DNA of 59,480 nucleotides, from assembly GCF_003194385.1 (NCBI RefSeq), contig NZ_LAPT01000113.1, forward strand, positions 1 through 59,480, given 5' to 3'. A program made the translations under genes and the position numbers. Below are positions 16,432-25,048 of the stretch, piece after piece; the first letter of the stretch is position 1, and each line of letters starts with the position of its first letter. The notes under the pieces are model-generated. The model made no database searches. It saw only the letters and a program-made list of their open reading frames with translations, and was not told where the DNA came from. This DNA is from Pokkaliibacter plantistimulans. GTDB taxonomy: Bacteria > Pseudomonadota > Gammaproteobacteria > Pseudomonadales > Balneatricaceae.

Positions 16432-17487
16432 ATGAAAAAATCGACGACCTGGCTGGCCGCGGCAGCGTTATCGGCGCTGAGCTGGCATGCCTGCGCTACT
16501 GAACTCAAACACTGGCCGGAAGCTCAGGCCAGGCAGCTGGATGCCATGATCAGCGCCAACGCCAACAAGGGCGCTTATGCGGTGTTTGACATGGATAACA
16601 CCAGCTACCAGTACGATATCGAAGAGGCGCTGTTACCCTATCTGGAAATGAAAGGGCTGCTGACGCGTGACACCATGGACCCTTCCCTCAAACTGATCCC
16701 GTTCAAGGACACCCCGGAGCACAAGGAAAGCCTGAACAGCTATTACTACCGCCTGTGTGAAATCGACAATCTGGTGTGCTACCCCTGGGTGGCGCAAATC
16801 TTCGCCGGTTTTACCCTGCAGCAACTGAAAGGCTACGTCGATGAAGTGATGGCCTATGACCAGCCGATCCCGATCAGCTATTACGATGGCGATAAGGTGG
16901 TGGAAAGCAGCGTCAAAGCCCCCAAAGTGTTTGCCGGGATGACCGAGCTGTACAACCGTCTGCAGGAAAATGGCATTGAAGTCTATGTGATGACAGCCGC
17001 CAGCGAAGAGATCGTGCGCATGATCGCCAGCGATCCCAAGTACGGCTACAACGTCAAGCCGCAGAACGTCATTGGCGTCAACATGTTGCTCAAGGACCCG
17101 CAGACTCAGGCACTGACGACTTCACGGCTGCAGATCAAGCAGGGTAGTTATGACCCGGCGAAGAACATGTCGCTGGTGATGACTCCTTATCTGATGAACC
17201 CCATGACCTGGTACGAAGGCAAACTGGGCTCCATCCTCGGCTGGATTGATCAGTGGCGTAAGCCGGTGCTGGTGGCCGGTGATTCACCGCTATCAGACGG
17301 CTATATGCTGTTCAACGGCACCGATGTGGATCAGGGCGGCGTGCGCGTCTGGGTCAACCGCAAGGCCAAGTACATGACGCAGATGGAAAAGTGGTGGGGC
17401 GAGGCAGCCAAGAAGCAGGCTGATCTCGGTCAGGAAGTCACCGCTGATAAAAACTGGGTGGTGGTCACCCCTGATCAGCTGCACTGA
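16432..17487 (+). CDS. Phosphorylcholine phosphatase (PchP-like HAD phosphatase, periplasmic)
   Basis: A 351-residue secreted HAD-superfamily phosphatase with a signal peptide (cut near HACATE). It carries the motif set described for Pseudomonas phosphorylcholine phosphatase: DMDNT at 53-57 with the nucleophile Asp, VMTAAS for motif II, and GDSPLSDG for motif IV. Length also agrees. It would release choline from phosphorylcholine in the periplasm, feeding choline and betaine use. The ATG at 16432 follows AAGGGAG; a GTG lies one codon upstream. A BCCT carrier is encoded 30 kb away in this window but no betaine genes are adjacent. Activity on other phosphomonoesters is possible. Confidence 0.82.
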   Translation: MKKSTTWLAAAALSALSWHACATELKHWPEAQARQLDAMISANANKGAYAVFDMDNTSYQYDIEEALLPYLEMKGLLTRDTMDPSLKLIPFKDTPEHKESLNSYYYRLCEIDNLVCYPWVAQIFAGFTLQQLKGYVDEVMAYDQPIPISYYDGDKVVESSVKAPKVFAGMTELYNRLQENGIEVYVMTAASEEIVRMIASDPKYGYNVKPQNVIGVNMLLKDPQTQALTTSRLQIKQGSYDPAKNMSLVMTPYLMNPMTWYEGKLGSILGWIDQWRKPVLVAGDSPLSDGYMLFNGTDVDQGGVRVWVNRKAKYMTQMEKWWGEAAKKQADLGQEVTADKNWVVVTPDQLH

Positions 17488-17513
17488 TTCGGGCGGTTAT
17501 TCAGCGACCTGTG

Positions 17514-17542
17514 ATCCGGCCCATGATGGGCCGGATTTTTTT
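17514..17542 (+). terminator. Rho-independent terminator of the phosphatase gene
   Basis: ATCCGGCCCA and TGGGCCGGAT form a ten-pair stem with a TGA loop followed by seven T. It stands just before the end of the convergent Ser-rich gene. Confidence 0.92.
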
Positions 17543-17549
17543 GTGGTGT

Positions 17550-18131
17550 TCAGGCGGAAATATTGAGCATCGCCCCCATACGACTGTTCTGGTCACTGGG
17601 TAGGTTGGAGGAGAACTGGCTGAGCAGATCGGTCAGGGACACATTGCTGCCTGATACTCCCAGCGCCGCGAGCAGATCGGCGTACTTGGTTTCCAGTTCG
17701 GTAGTGGCGCTGCTTGAGTCGCCTGAGTTGATTTGAGTAATCAGGCTTTGCAGGTCGTCCTGCATCGGGTTCTGTGAACCGTAACCGCTATTGCTGGCAC
17801 TGCTGTCGGTGCTGCTCACGCCCTGATCATGCAGGGTTGCCAGCAGGGTCTGCATAAAGTCCTGCAGCGCCGCCGTCTGTTCATCCGTTGACGTCGCCGA
17901 CGCCGCTGTCAGGGCATCGTAGGTGGAGTCATCGGTACTGCTGTCATCGCTGCTGGTCAGCCCGGTATCGGACAGCGCGCTGGTCAGTGCCGTCAGCAGA
18001 CTGTCCGACGACTGCGGGGGCGGCGGAGGGGGCGGCTCGATCTGCTGGGTGGTCTGGCTGTTACTGGTTCCCTGAAGTCGCAGTAGCTCCGAGGTGTATG
18101 CACTGGAACTGATGCTGCTGATAGATGACAT
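17550..18131 (-). CDS. Ser/Thr/Asp-rich protein of unknown function with polyproline linker
   Basis: A 193-residue product from the ATG at 18131 (AGAAGGAG site; a longer frame starts at 18152). I do not recognise a named family. The start MSSISSISSSAYTSELLRLQ resembles that of the next gene upstream (MSISGISSSSYSYS). Seven consecutive prolines near residue 40 separate this head from a Ser/Thr/Asp-rich part with helical segments (AALQDFMQTLLATLHDQG, LQSLITQINSGDSSSA). No signal peptide or membrane segment is seen. One segment, INSGDSSSATTEL, recalls the SGD repeat of its neighbour. It probably is a paralogue or partner of that protein and shares an upstream element with it. Confidence 0.7.
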   Translation of the reverse strand: MSSISSISSSAYTSELLRLQGTSNSQTTQQIEPPPPPPPQSSDSLLTALTSALSDTGLTSSDDSSTDDSTYDALTAASATSTDEQTAALQDFMQTLLATLHDQGVSSTDSSASNSGYGSQNPMQDDLQSLITQINSGDSSSATTELETKYADLLAALGVSGSNVSLTDLLSQFSSNLPSDQNSRMGAMLNISA

Positions 18132-18628
18132 GGTAACGCTCCTTCTGCCCATCCTCAGGCAGGGGTCATGGCATTGGCATGGTTAAGGTCTCGTGTCGGT
18201 ACAGGCTGGCATATCACCACAGCGAGCCTGATACAGGCTCTGGCATTAAATGCGGGCGGTGCAGTGGATTGGCCACGGACAACTGAACAGATATAAGGCA
18301 ATTCACTTGCCAGAATAGAAAGGATGAAAATAACTGGAATTAATTTCCGCGAAATGGAATGGCTGGGTAGGGTATTGGTAAGGCTAGTGTAAATATAAGG
18401 TAAATATCGAATTTCATGGAAATCGATAGCAAAGATGTTTACCTATTGACAAGGTTTTGTGGACATCCTGCTGAATGGGCTATTAATACGACGGCAATTC
18501 ATCTCAGCCAGGCGGCATGAAATTGCCGCCCGGTGAGATGAAAAAGGGCAAGAGTGGCACCTGCTGGCAGATCGCTGACCGCCGCACAGGCGCAAGCATG
18601 CATGTGAGAGGATGCAGGCAGCATCAGC
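18132..18628. other. AT-rich gap between the two Ser-rich genes
   Basis: The 497 bases hold no credible gene. The left part carries the leader of the 17550-18131 gene and, at 18371-18408, a sequence element repeated upstream of the neighbouring gene. Further TTTACC-type words follow near 18438. The right part (18490-18628) shows nothing distinctive. Confidence 0.5.
18371..18408 (-). promoter_or_regulatory. Shared upstream element, copy 1
   Basis: On the plus strand GTATTGG-TAAG, then GTGTAAA, then AAGGTAAA in the same order as in copy 2 at 19381-19416. On the sense strand of the gene this reads as two TTTAC words followed by CTTACC and AATAC. It lies about 240 bases before the start codon at 18131. 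The similarity in an otherwise unrelated AT-rich region suggests a common regulator. Confidence 0.5.
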
Positions 18629-19240
18629 TTATGCCGAGGTGTTTACCATGCTGCCATTGGGCATGCCCTGCAGCGCGCTTTGCAGATAGCTCTGGGCCGA
18701 CTCGATATCACCGGACGACAGGGCGCTGCCTACCTGGCTCAGCGCCTGCTTCAGCGGATTATCATCGTCGTCATCGCTGTCGCTGTCGTTGGCACTGAGG
18801 GCAGACACCAGGCTGTCGTAGGCTGACTGGGCGCTGTCGGTATCACCGGAATCCAGCGCATCCAACAGGCTGGTCAGGCTGTCACTGGAGTCCTTGTCCA
18901 TCATGCCGCCGGGTGGGGGAGGTGGCATATCGCTGCCGCTGGGAGGCGTGGCACTGGCAAAATCGCTGGCGGCGCTCTGAATGGAACTGACATCACCGCT
19001 GGCCAGACCGGCTTCGACCTGCGACAGCAGGGTGCTGATAGGATCGTCGCCATCCCCTGCACCGTCCGGCTGATTGGCCGTCATGGCATCGTAGGCGCTC
19101 TGGATGGCATCAACGTCGCCTGAGTCGATGGCGTCGGTCAGGGCGCTCAGCTGGTCCTGAAAACCACCTGATTTCTGTGTGGAAGAGCTGCCCGATGTGC
19201 TGTAGCTGTACGAGGAGCTGGATATGCCAGAAATACTCAT
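18629..19240 (-). CDS. Asp/Ser-rich protein with four SGD-type helical repeats, unknown function
   Basis: A 203-residue acidic protein. After a Ser/Tyr-rich head (MSISGISSSSYSYSTSGSSS) it contains four similar units: LTDAIDSGDVDAIQSAYDAM, LASGDVSSIQSAASDF, LLDALDSGDTDSAQSAYDSL and LSSGDIESAQSYLQSAL. The pattern is a helix, SGD, then xxxAQSAYxxL. A Pro-rich spacer (PPPPPGG) and an acidic stretch DSDSDDDDD divide them into pairs. Proteins with ALxSGDxxxAQxAYxxL units occur in many bacteria as uncharacterised proteins; no function is known to me. No signal peptide or membrane segment. Site GGAG precedes the ATG. Reads in the same direction as its neighbour. Confidence 0.75.
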   Translation of the reverse strand: MSISGISSSSYSYSTSGSSSTQKSGGFQDQLSALTDAIDSGDVDAIQSAYDAMTANQPDGAGDGDDPISTLLSQVEAGLASGDVSSIQSAASDFASATPPSGSDMPPPPPGGMMDKDSSDSLTSLLDALDSGDTDSAQSAYDSLVSALSANDSDSDDDDDNPLKQALSQVGSALSSGDIESAQSYLQSALQGMPNGSMVNTSA

Positions 19241-19607
19241 CTTTATTCACTCCATTTGCTGTTTTCGAATTGCCTTGGTAAATGCCTGAAATAAAAGGCT
19301 GATTTAACCCCGACACATTCCTGTTACAGCAATTATCAGACCCCGGGATTAATGTCTGACTATATCGGCCGCAAATGACGAGTATTGGGTAAGAAAGGTG
19401 TAAAACTGAGGTAAAGGTAATGTCAGGTTAGTTGCACACTGTGCATATTAAAATAGTGATGATGTGAAAGTGAATTACGGCGATGTATGAAATGAATATG
19501 TCGGCAGAATAACGATTTATTTAGAGGAATATCAATAATATATGCTGGCGAATTGGGTCGGCACAGCTTCCCGGTGGGCTGCTGCGTTGCGGATCATGCC
19601 CGGTTAC
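19241..19607. other. AT-rich region upstream of the SGD-repeat gene
   Basis: No gene was found in these 367 bases. They hold copy 2 of the shared element (19381-19416) and an AT-rich stretch at 19440-19545. The boundary toward the DUF924 gene has no clear terminator. Confidence 0.45.
19381..19416 (-). promoter_or_regulatory. Shared upstream element, copy 2
   Basis: Contains GTATTGGGTAAG, GGTGTAAAA and GAGGTAAAG on the plus strand, matching copy 1 at 18371-18408 over about 38 positions with few gaps. It lies about 140 bases before the start codon at 19240. Confidence 0.5.
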
Positions 19608-20216
19608 TCAGAAGCCTGAGCCGGGCTGTGCCAGCCACTGTTGCTCATCGGCGCTGCTGCTGCGCCCCAGAATGGCATTGCGATGAGGGAAGCGACCAAA
19701 GCGTGCGATCACCTGCCGGTGACGCTCGGCAAAGTCGGTAAAACTGACAAAGGCCGCTAACTGTTGCGGATGCTGCCCGGCACATTGCTGTTGCAGCTCG
19801 GTGAACAGCGCCACGGCCTGGTGCTGATCTGCCAGCTGTTCACTGTGCTCCAGTGGCAGGTAGTAGAACACTCGGTACAGCAGCGGTACCTGCTGATCCA
19901 TCCCCTGCGCTATGGCCGTTTTGGCCAGTGACAGGGCGGTGGCATCCTGAGCGAAGGCGTGCGGCTGGTCGCGGTAAAGATTGCGCGACAGCTGATCTAG
20001 CAGAATGATCAGTGCCAGCCGGCTTTCCGCCTGTTCCTCCCACTGGGCCAGCGCACCACAGCAGGCCTGCTGATGCAGCTTACCGAACTGCTGGCGTAAC
20101 CATTCATCCTGCTGTGCCGACTTGCTGAACCACAGGCTGTGTTTCTGGGTGAGGGTGGTGGCCAGATCCGGGCTGTCGCCGAACCAGCAGGTGAGCAGTG
20201 CAGACCAGGCGGCCAT
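19608..20216 (-). CDS. DUF924 family protein
   Basis: The 202-residue product fits the DUF924 family: CWFGDSPDL near the start, LALIILLDQLSRNLYRDQPHAFAQD, YYLPLEHSEQLADQ and FARHRQ-like plus FGRFPHRNAILGR near the end. The family is all-helical and widespread in proteobacteria; its biochemical role is not established. It is cytoplasmic, without signal or membrane segments. It lies 20 bases downstream of the small lipoprotein gene and may be the last gene of a macrodomain-lipoprotein-DUF924 unit. Confidence 0.88.
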   Translation of the reverse strand: MAAWSALLTCWFGDSPDLATTLTQKHSLWFSKSAQQDEWLRQQFGKLHQQACCGALAQWEEQAESRLALIILLDQLSRNLYRDQPHAFAQDATALSLAKTAIAQGMDQQVPLLYRVFYYLPLEHSEQLADQHQAVALFTELQQQCAGQHPQQLAAFVSFTDFAERHRQVIARFGRFPHRNAILGRSSSADEQQWLAQPGSGF

Positions 20217-20236
20217 GGTAGAGGTCCTCAGGATGA

Positions 20237-20638
20237 TCAGTTCAGCAGGGCACGCAGGATATTTACTCCCAGATCGGTCATATCCTGTCGACTAGGGCCT
20301 TGCGCATCGGGGTGGGTGGTTGAAGGTTCTGCTGGCAACCGATACCAGGCGTATTGACCGGCAGGCAGACGGCGCTGCCAGTTTCCGGCCTGCGCCAGCC
20401 AGCTGTTCCCTTGCTGCTGCAGGCTGAGATAGTCGCCTTTCGGTACCTTGCGCTCGGCAATCAGCAACGGTGGCTGCACATCAATCTGCTGCAGACGGAA
20501 GGTGCCATCCTCTTCGACCTTGCGCATCACCAGCGTGCTGTCGTGGTCATGCCAGGGCAGGCTGCTGCAGCCGCCCAGTAGGGTCAGGAGCAGCAAACTA
20601 GGCAGGGAATGTCTGATTTTCAAGAAACACCTCTGCAT
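20237..20638 (-). CDS. Small lipoprotein of unknown function
   Basis: A 133-residue lipoprotein with lipobox LLGGC at about residues 20-24 and no recognised domain. The mature part is a mix of strands (STLVMRKVEEDGTFRLQQIDV) and ends with VNILRALLN. Its ATG lies 40 bases inside the 3' end of the macrodomain gene, so they are probably translated together; a TTG at 20623 behind AGAGG is an alternative start that would still keep the signal. The context of a macrodomain protein and DUF924 gives no clear function. Confidence 0.72.
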   Translation of the reverse strand: MQRCFLKIRHSLPSLLLLTLLGGCSSLPWHDHDSTLVMRKVEEDGTFRLQQIDVQPPLLIAERKVPKGDYLSLQQQGNSWLAQAGNWQRRLPAGQYAWYRLPAEPSTTHPDAQGPSRQDMTDLGVNILRALLN

Positions 20639-21158
20639 CTTCCTGGCGGAAGAAGATCAGGCGAACCTGACGGATCTGGCTGTCGAGGGGCGGCTGGAGT
20701 AATCGCTCCGTCAGGACATGGGAGACCACCTGAGCGGCCTGTTCACGGGGGAAACCGTAGACACCGGTGGAGATGGCGGGAAAGGCCAGGGTATGCAATG
20801 ACCGGCTGAGTGCCAGATCCAGCACATTGCGATAACAGTTGCCCAGCAGCAGGGCAGCCTTCTTCCCGGCAACATGGTAAATCGGCCCAACGGTATGAAT
20901 AACCCAGGGCGCGGCCAGCTTGCCACCGGGAGTGATGACCGCCTCACCGGTAGGCAGGCCGTCAGGGAAGCGGGTTTGTCGCAGCCGCTGACAGGCGCTG
21001 AGGATGACCGGCCCTCCGGCCAGATGGATGGCGCCATCGACGCCGCCACCGCCCAGCAGGCTGCTGTTGGCGGCATTGACGATGGCATCGACACGGGCGG
21101 CGGTAATGTCACCGACTTCGACCTGTACCCGGCCATCAAGAAAGCCCACTGCTTCCAT
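20598..21158 (-). CDS. Macrodomain protein (YmdB-like, ADP-ribose derivative hydrolase)
   Basis: A 186-residue single macrodomain. The ligand-binding signatures are VGDITAARVDAIVNAANSSLLGGGGVDGAIH near the start and FPAISTGVYGFPREQAA in the second half. This set matches YmdB/MacroD-type enzymes, which remove ADP-ribose from proteins or act on O-acetyl-ADP-ribose. The ATG at 21158 was chosen because GAGG lies seven bases before it; an ATG six codons upstream (21176) lacks a site. The C end overlaps the lipoprotein gene. tamB ends 47 bases before it on the same strand, so it may lie in the tamAB transcript. Confidence 0.92.
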   Translation of the reverse strand: MEAVGFLDGRVQVEVGDITAARVDAIVNAANSSLLGGGGVDGAIHLAGGPVILSACQRLRQTRFPDGLPTGEAVITPGGKLAAPWVIHTVGPIYHVAGKKAALLLGNCYRNVLDLALSRSLHTLAFPAISTGVYGFPREQAAQVVSHVLTERLLQPPLDSQIRQVRLIFFRQEDAEVFLENQTFPA

Positions 21159-21205
21159 CACATACCTCGCTGTCATCGCTACGCGGGCGGCGGGGGGCGT
21201 TGCCG

Positions 21206-24200
21206 TCAGCGTTCCAGAGTATAGAACACATCGGCACCGCTGGAGGTGGTACCGGTCTGGGACTCAAAGCTGATGTTGCTGGTCAGCTTGTAACGAATCA
21301 GGAACTGGCTGCTGGGCTCGATCAGCCCCATGCCGTACTTGATATAGAGGTCCGGGGTCAGGTATTTGCCTATCGAAAGCGAGGCTTCTTCCAGCGTACT
21401 GCCTGTATCAATACCGATGGTATCCAGATTCAGTGCCTTGCCGACATTGCCCAGCAGCGCGTTGCCGCCTTTGGCGCCCAGTGCCAGTGCCGCATGCATC
21501 ATCATTTCCTGCTCAGAGGACGAGGATGCATCCGGGCTTTTGCCCAGAACCAGATAGGACAGCAGGGAGCTGTCCGGCATTGATGGCGTGGAGAACAGTG
21601 ACATCTTCGGACTGCGTATGGTGCCGCTGACCTGAGCGCCCACGGTAACGTCATCCTCGTCAAACTCACGGGTAACACGCATATCCAGCCCGGGGTTGTC
21701 GACCGGGCCACCGGTGTACACCAGACTGCCGCGGTTGATGTTCAGATCCTGACCGTAGATGGTGTACTGACCGGCAGCCACATTGATGTTGCCAGTGGCG
21801 CTGGCGGCGCGGTTGTTGGTCTGGTTAACCAGAATGCTGCCTTCCAGACGGCCCTTGAAGCCATAGGCGTTGACGTTGACGTCCTTACCCAGCGTCAGGC
21901 GCAGGTTGACATCCAGCCCCTGTTTACCGGGTAGCGGCGAGTTATCCTGCTTGCCTGTGACGATCACGGTGTCGCCTGAGGAGGTGACCGCCGAGCTGAG
22001 CTGAGGAGGCTGGATAAGGGCTTTGGGAATCGTCAGCTCACCACGTACCTGTACTCTTTCCGGATCGACTCTGATGGTCATATCCGGTGAGATCCACGCC
22101 TGAATATCTTCGGTCCCCATGGCCTGGAAGTCCTGCCCCTTGAGGGTCATGTCGACCTTGCCCGCCAGGGGCGCCAGACTGCCGCCGATAGCGATATTGC
22201 CCTTGCCGGAATCGACCTTGCCAGTGATGGTCATCATCTCGGGATTGTCCGGCGCATCGGCCAGTTCCAGTTGCATGTTCTTCAGCTGCAGCCCGGCGAC
22301 GGGTACTGCGGCACCAGCATCATACAGCCCAAGCTTGCCGCGAATGGCCGGTTGCTGCAGGGTGCCGCCCAGATTCAGGTTGCCCTGCAAACGGCCAGAG
22401 ACATCCTGCAGGTCAGGGGCGAAGACGCTGACGATTTTCAGATCCTGCATCTGGGTAGACAGATTGCCACTCAATAGCTGCTTGCTGCTCATGCCCTTGA
22501 TGGCGACGTTGGCCTGCAGGTCGCCCTTGACCTCGGCCAGCTGCAACCGCAGCTGGGCATTGAGGTTGTCGTTTTCAGCTTTGGCAGTCAGGCTGACCTG
22601 ATTGAGACTGACGCTGAGGCCGGGGTCATCCAGAGTAATCTTGCTGTCCTGCAAAGCCGCATTGGCAGTGAACCGTGGCGCTTTGCCCGGAGCCTGACTG
22701 AAGTCTGCATCGGCATTCAGATAACCGGCGATGTCGCTGGTGCCGGGCAGGAAGGCGGTCAGCATGTCGAGCGGTAGCTGGCGCAGGTCAACCTTGCCCT
22801 GACTGCCTTTGCTGCCTGACCACTGGCCACTGCTGCACAGGCTGGCCTGACTGCGTTCACGGTTCAGGCAAAAGCTGCCAAGGCTGGCGGCAGTGGCGCT
22901 GGCCTTGAGCGCGGCAGGCTGGTGCAGCTGCCAGTGACCGGCATCGTCGTTACGCAGATCAAACTGGCTGATCTGGCCGCTCCAGTTGTCTTTATTCCAG
23001 CCACCGCTTAGCTGGGTCTGCAGTTGCAACAAGGGGCCTTTGGCGGTGAGATTCAGGCTGTGTTTCTGTTCCACGCCCTGTCCCTTCAGTACCACGCTGT
23101 CCAGACGCTGACCACCGGCATAGATTTTACTGGCTTCGATATCGATGGCTGCCGCCTGCTGCCAGCTGAGGTCGAGGGCAATATCGGCTTGCAGACTGTC
23201 CAGCCGTGAATCGGTGTAACCCAGCTGACTGGCATTGATCCGGGCTTTCACGGCAGGCGTCAGGCGCTGACCGGCGAGGGTGCCGCTGGCATCAATACTG
23301 CCGCGTGCCTGTGGCAGCAGCTTGTTGAGGTTACTGGCTTGCAGCTTCCAGTTAAGATCGAGCTTGTCATTGACCCGTCCGGCGGTCTGCAGATGGGCAT
23401 TGCCCCAGCTCAGATCCAGTCCGTCGATGTTGATGTCCTGACCGGCCATGGTCACCTTACCCTGACCTTTCAGCGGCTGCTGATGCAGACTGCCTGACAG
23501 CTGTTCGATGACGGCGGTCAGATGGGGGCCATCAGCCTGCAGTTGCCCTTCGCTGCTGATGGCAAAGCCGACCGCACCGGCCAGATCGGGCCACTGCTTG
23601 CCGGGGTTGAGCTTGTCACCCTTGAGTGCGAGCTTCCAGCCAGGCTGAGGCGCCCAGGCCAGCTGGCCCTGGCTGCTGAGCGTGCCGCCCAGCGTGTTGA
23701 TCTGCAGGTTCAGATCCCGCAGTGCCTCGGTACTGCCCTGGCCCTGCAAGCTGATGGTCGCAGCGGGAATATCGGTACCGGCGACTTCGGTATGCAGGGC
23801 CAGCTGATAGTTATCCAGCGGGCCACTGAGGCTGACTTCACCCTGCGGGCTCTGATACTGGGCTTCGCCCTGCAGGGGGTAGCGCAGGCGCTGCCAGTGG
23901 CCCTTGAGATCAAAGGTGGGAGTCTGCTGCAGGGCGGCAATACTGCCTTGCAGCTGAACCTGACTGTTGCTGTCCGGCAGCAGCAGCTGTAACTGCTGGA
24001 TGCTGACCTGCTGCAAGTCGGTCGTGGCCGCCAGTTGCAGATCGGTCTTGCCCAGCTCTGGCAGTTCGGTATGCAGACTGGCCTTGGCCTGAATCTCCTG
24101 CAGGGTGCCACTGCCGGTCAGCTCGCCATTCAGCAGGCGGTCCTGCAAGTCCGCTGACACCGCGCCCAGCTGTATATCCTGCAAGGCCAGTTTGACCTTG

Positions 24201-25048
24201 AACGCCAGTTTGCCCAGCGGGTCGCTGGCCTCGGCATCAAGTTTGAGCTGCCCGGGGCCGCTGATCAGCTGGGTCAGCTGCAGCTGCTGCAGATCACCAC
24301 TGAGTCTGCCGCTGCCATCCAGCACCGGCTGCTGCGGTAGTGCCAGATGCCACTTCATCTCCAGTGTGAGGGGGTACTTACCCACAGGCTCAACCTGACC
24401 TGTGATGCTGGCGCTGGCGATGGGGCTGTCGAGAGACAGGGTCTGCAGTTTCAGTACGGTGCCTTCGTTGTGGGCACTGAGGAGCAGCTGTTTGATGTGC
24501 TGGGTAGCGGGCGGTTCGCCGCTGCCCGTGGCGGCGGTGGTCAGGCTGGCATCACTGAGTTCAATATGGTCCAGCTGCACGCCCAGCGGTAAGGCGATGT
24601 CAGGCAGCGTCAGCGGCTCGGTGCCGGGTTCGCTGGGGGATGACGGTGGCAGCTGAACCTGCAGACCGCTGGCCAGCAGGTCTTTCACATGCAGGGTCGG
24701 CGCTGACAGGCTGAGCAGGGCCGCCGGCTGCCAGTTGAGGGTCAGCTGTTGCAGACTGACCTGCAGCTTGCCGGTGACATCCTGATAGCGGATATCGCTG
24801 AGCTGCAGATGGCCGAGCAGGGTGCCCTGAACCTGACCATAGCTGAAGTGCCCGGGGATGAAGCCACGGGCCTCATTCAGCAGAGTGCGGGTACCTGAGG
24901 TGCTGCCGGCCAGCCAGCCGAGGGTGGCGAGGAGCAGGACAAGCAACAGGCAGAGTACGGCCAGCACAATGCGCAGCAGTCGCCAGGGCAGCGACAGGAG
25001 CGTAACAGAGGGTGAAGATTTCGGCGGCTTGGCAGCGTCAGCACTCAC
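21206..25048 (-). CDS. tamB: Translocation and assembly module protein TamB
   Basis: A 1280-residue inner-membrane-anchored protein. One membrane segment lies at about residues 20-48 (LLRIVLAVLCLLLVLLLATLGWLAG). The long middle consists of repeated beta-strands rich in Leu, Gln and Ser, the lipid-transporting groove of the AsmA-like/TamB superfamily. The C-terminal TamB domain (formerly DUF490) has GKDVNVNAYGFKGRLEGSI, NINVAAGQYTIYGQDLNI and the final TGTTSSGADVFYTLER. TamB spans the periplasm and docks to TamA; it helps lipid movement to, and protein assembly in, the outer membrane. Start overlaps the tamA stop by ATGA. Confidence 0.96.
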   Translation of the reverse strand: MSADAAKPPKSSPSVTLLSLPWRLLRIVLAVLCLLLVLLLATLGWLAGSTSGTRTLLNEARGFIPGHFSYGQVQGTLLGHLQLSDIRYQDVTGKLQVSLQQLTLNWQPAALLSLSAPTLHVKDLLASGLQVQLPPSSPSEPGTEPLTLPDIALPLGVQLDHIELSDASLTTAATGSGEPPATQHIKQLLLSAHNEGTVLKLQTLSLDSPIASASITGQVEPVGKYPLTLEMKWHLALPQQPVLDGSGRLSGDLQQLQLTQLISGPGQLKLDAEASDPLGKLAFKVKLALQDIQLGAVSADLQDRLLNGELTGSGTLQEIQAKASLHTELPELGKTDLQLAATTDLQQVSIQQLQLLLPDSNSQVQLQGSIAALQQTPTFDLKGHWQRLRYPLQGEAQYQSPQGEVSLSGPLDNYQLALHTEVAGTDIPAATISLQGQGSTEALRDLNLQINTLGGTLSSQGQLAWAPQPGWKLALKGDKLNPGKQWPDLAGAVGFAISSEGQLQADGPHLTAVIEQLSGSLHQQPLKGQGKVTMAGQDINIDGLDLSWGNAHLQTAGRVNDKLDLNWKLQASNLNKLLPQARGSIDASGTLAGQRLTPAVKARINASQLGYTDSRLDSLQADIALDLSWQQAAAIDIEASKIYAGGQRLDSVVLKGQGVEQKHSLNLTAKGPLLQLQTQLSGGWNKDNWSGQISQFDLRNDDAGHWQLHQPAALKASATAASLGSFCLNRERSQASLCSSGQWSGSKGSQGKVDLRQLPLDMLTAFLPGTSDIAGYLNADADFSQAPGKAPRFTANAALQDSKITLDDPGLSVSLNQVSLTAKAENDNLNAQLRLQLAEVKGDLQANVAIKGMSSKQLLSGNLSTQMQDLKIVSVFAPDLQDVSGRLQGNLNLGGTLQQPAIRGKLGLYDAGAAVPVAGLQLKNMQLELADAPDNPEMMTITGKVDSGKGNIAIGGSLAPLAGKVDMTLKGQDFQAMGTEDIQAWISPDMTIRVDPERVQVRGELTIPKALIQPPQLSSAVTSSGDTVIVTGKQDNSPLPGKQGLDVNLRLTLGKDVNVNAYGFKGRLEGSILVNQTNNRAASATGNINVAAGQYTIYGQDLNINRGSLVYTGGPVDNPGLDMRVTREFDEDDVTVGAQVSGTIRSPKMSLFSTPSMPDSSLLSYLVLGKSPDASSSSEQEMMMHAALALGAKGGNALLGNVGKALNLDTIGIDTGSTLEEASLSIGKYLTPDLYIKYGMGLIEPSSQFLIRYKLTSNISFESQTGTTSSGADVFYTLER

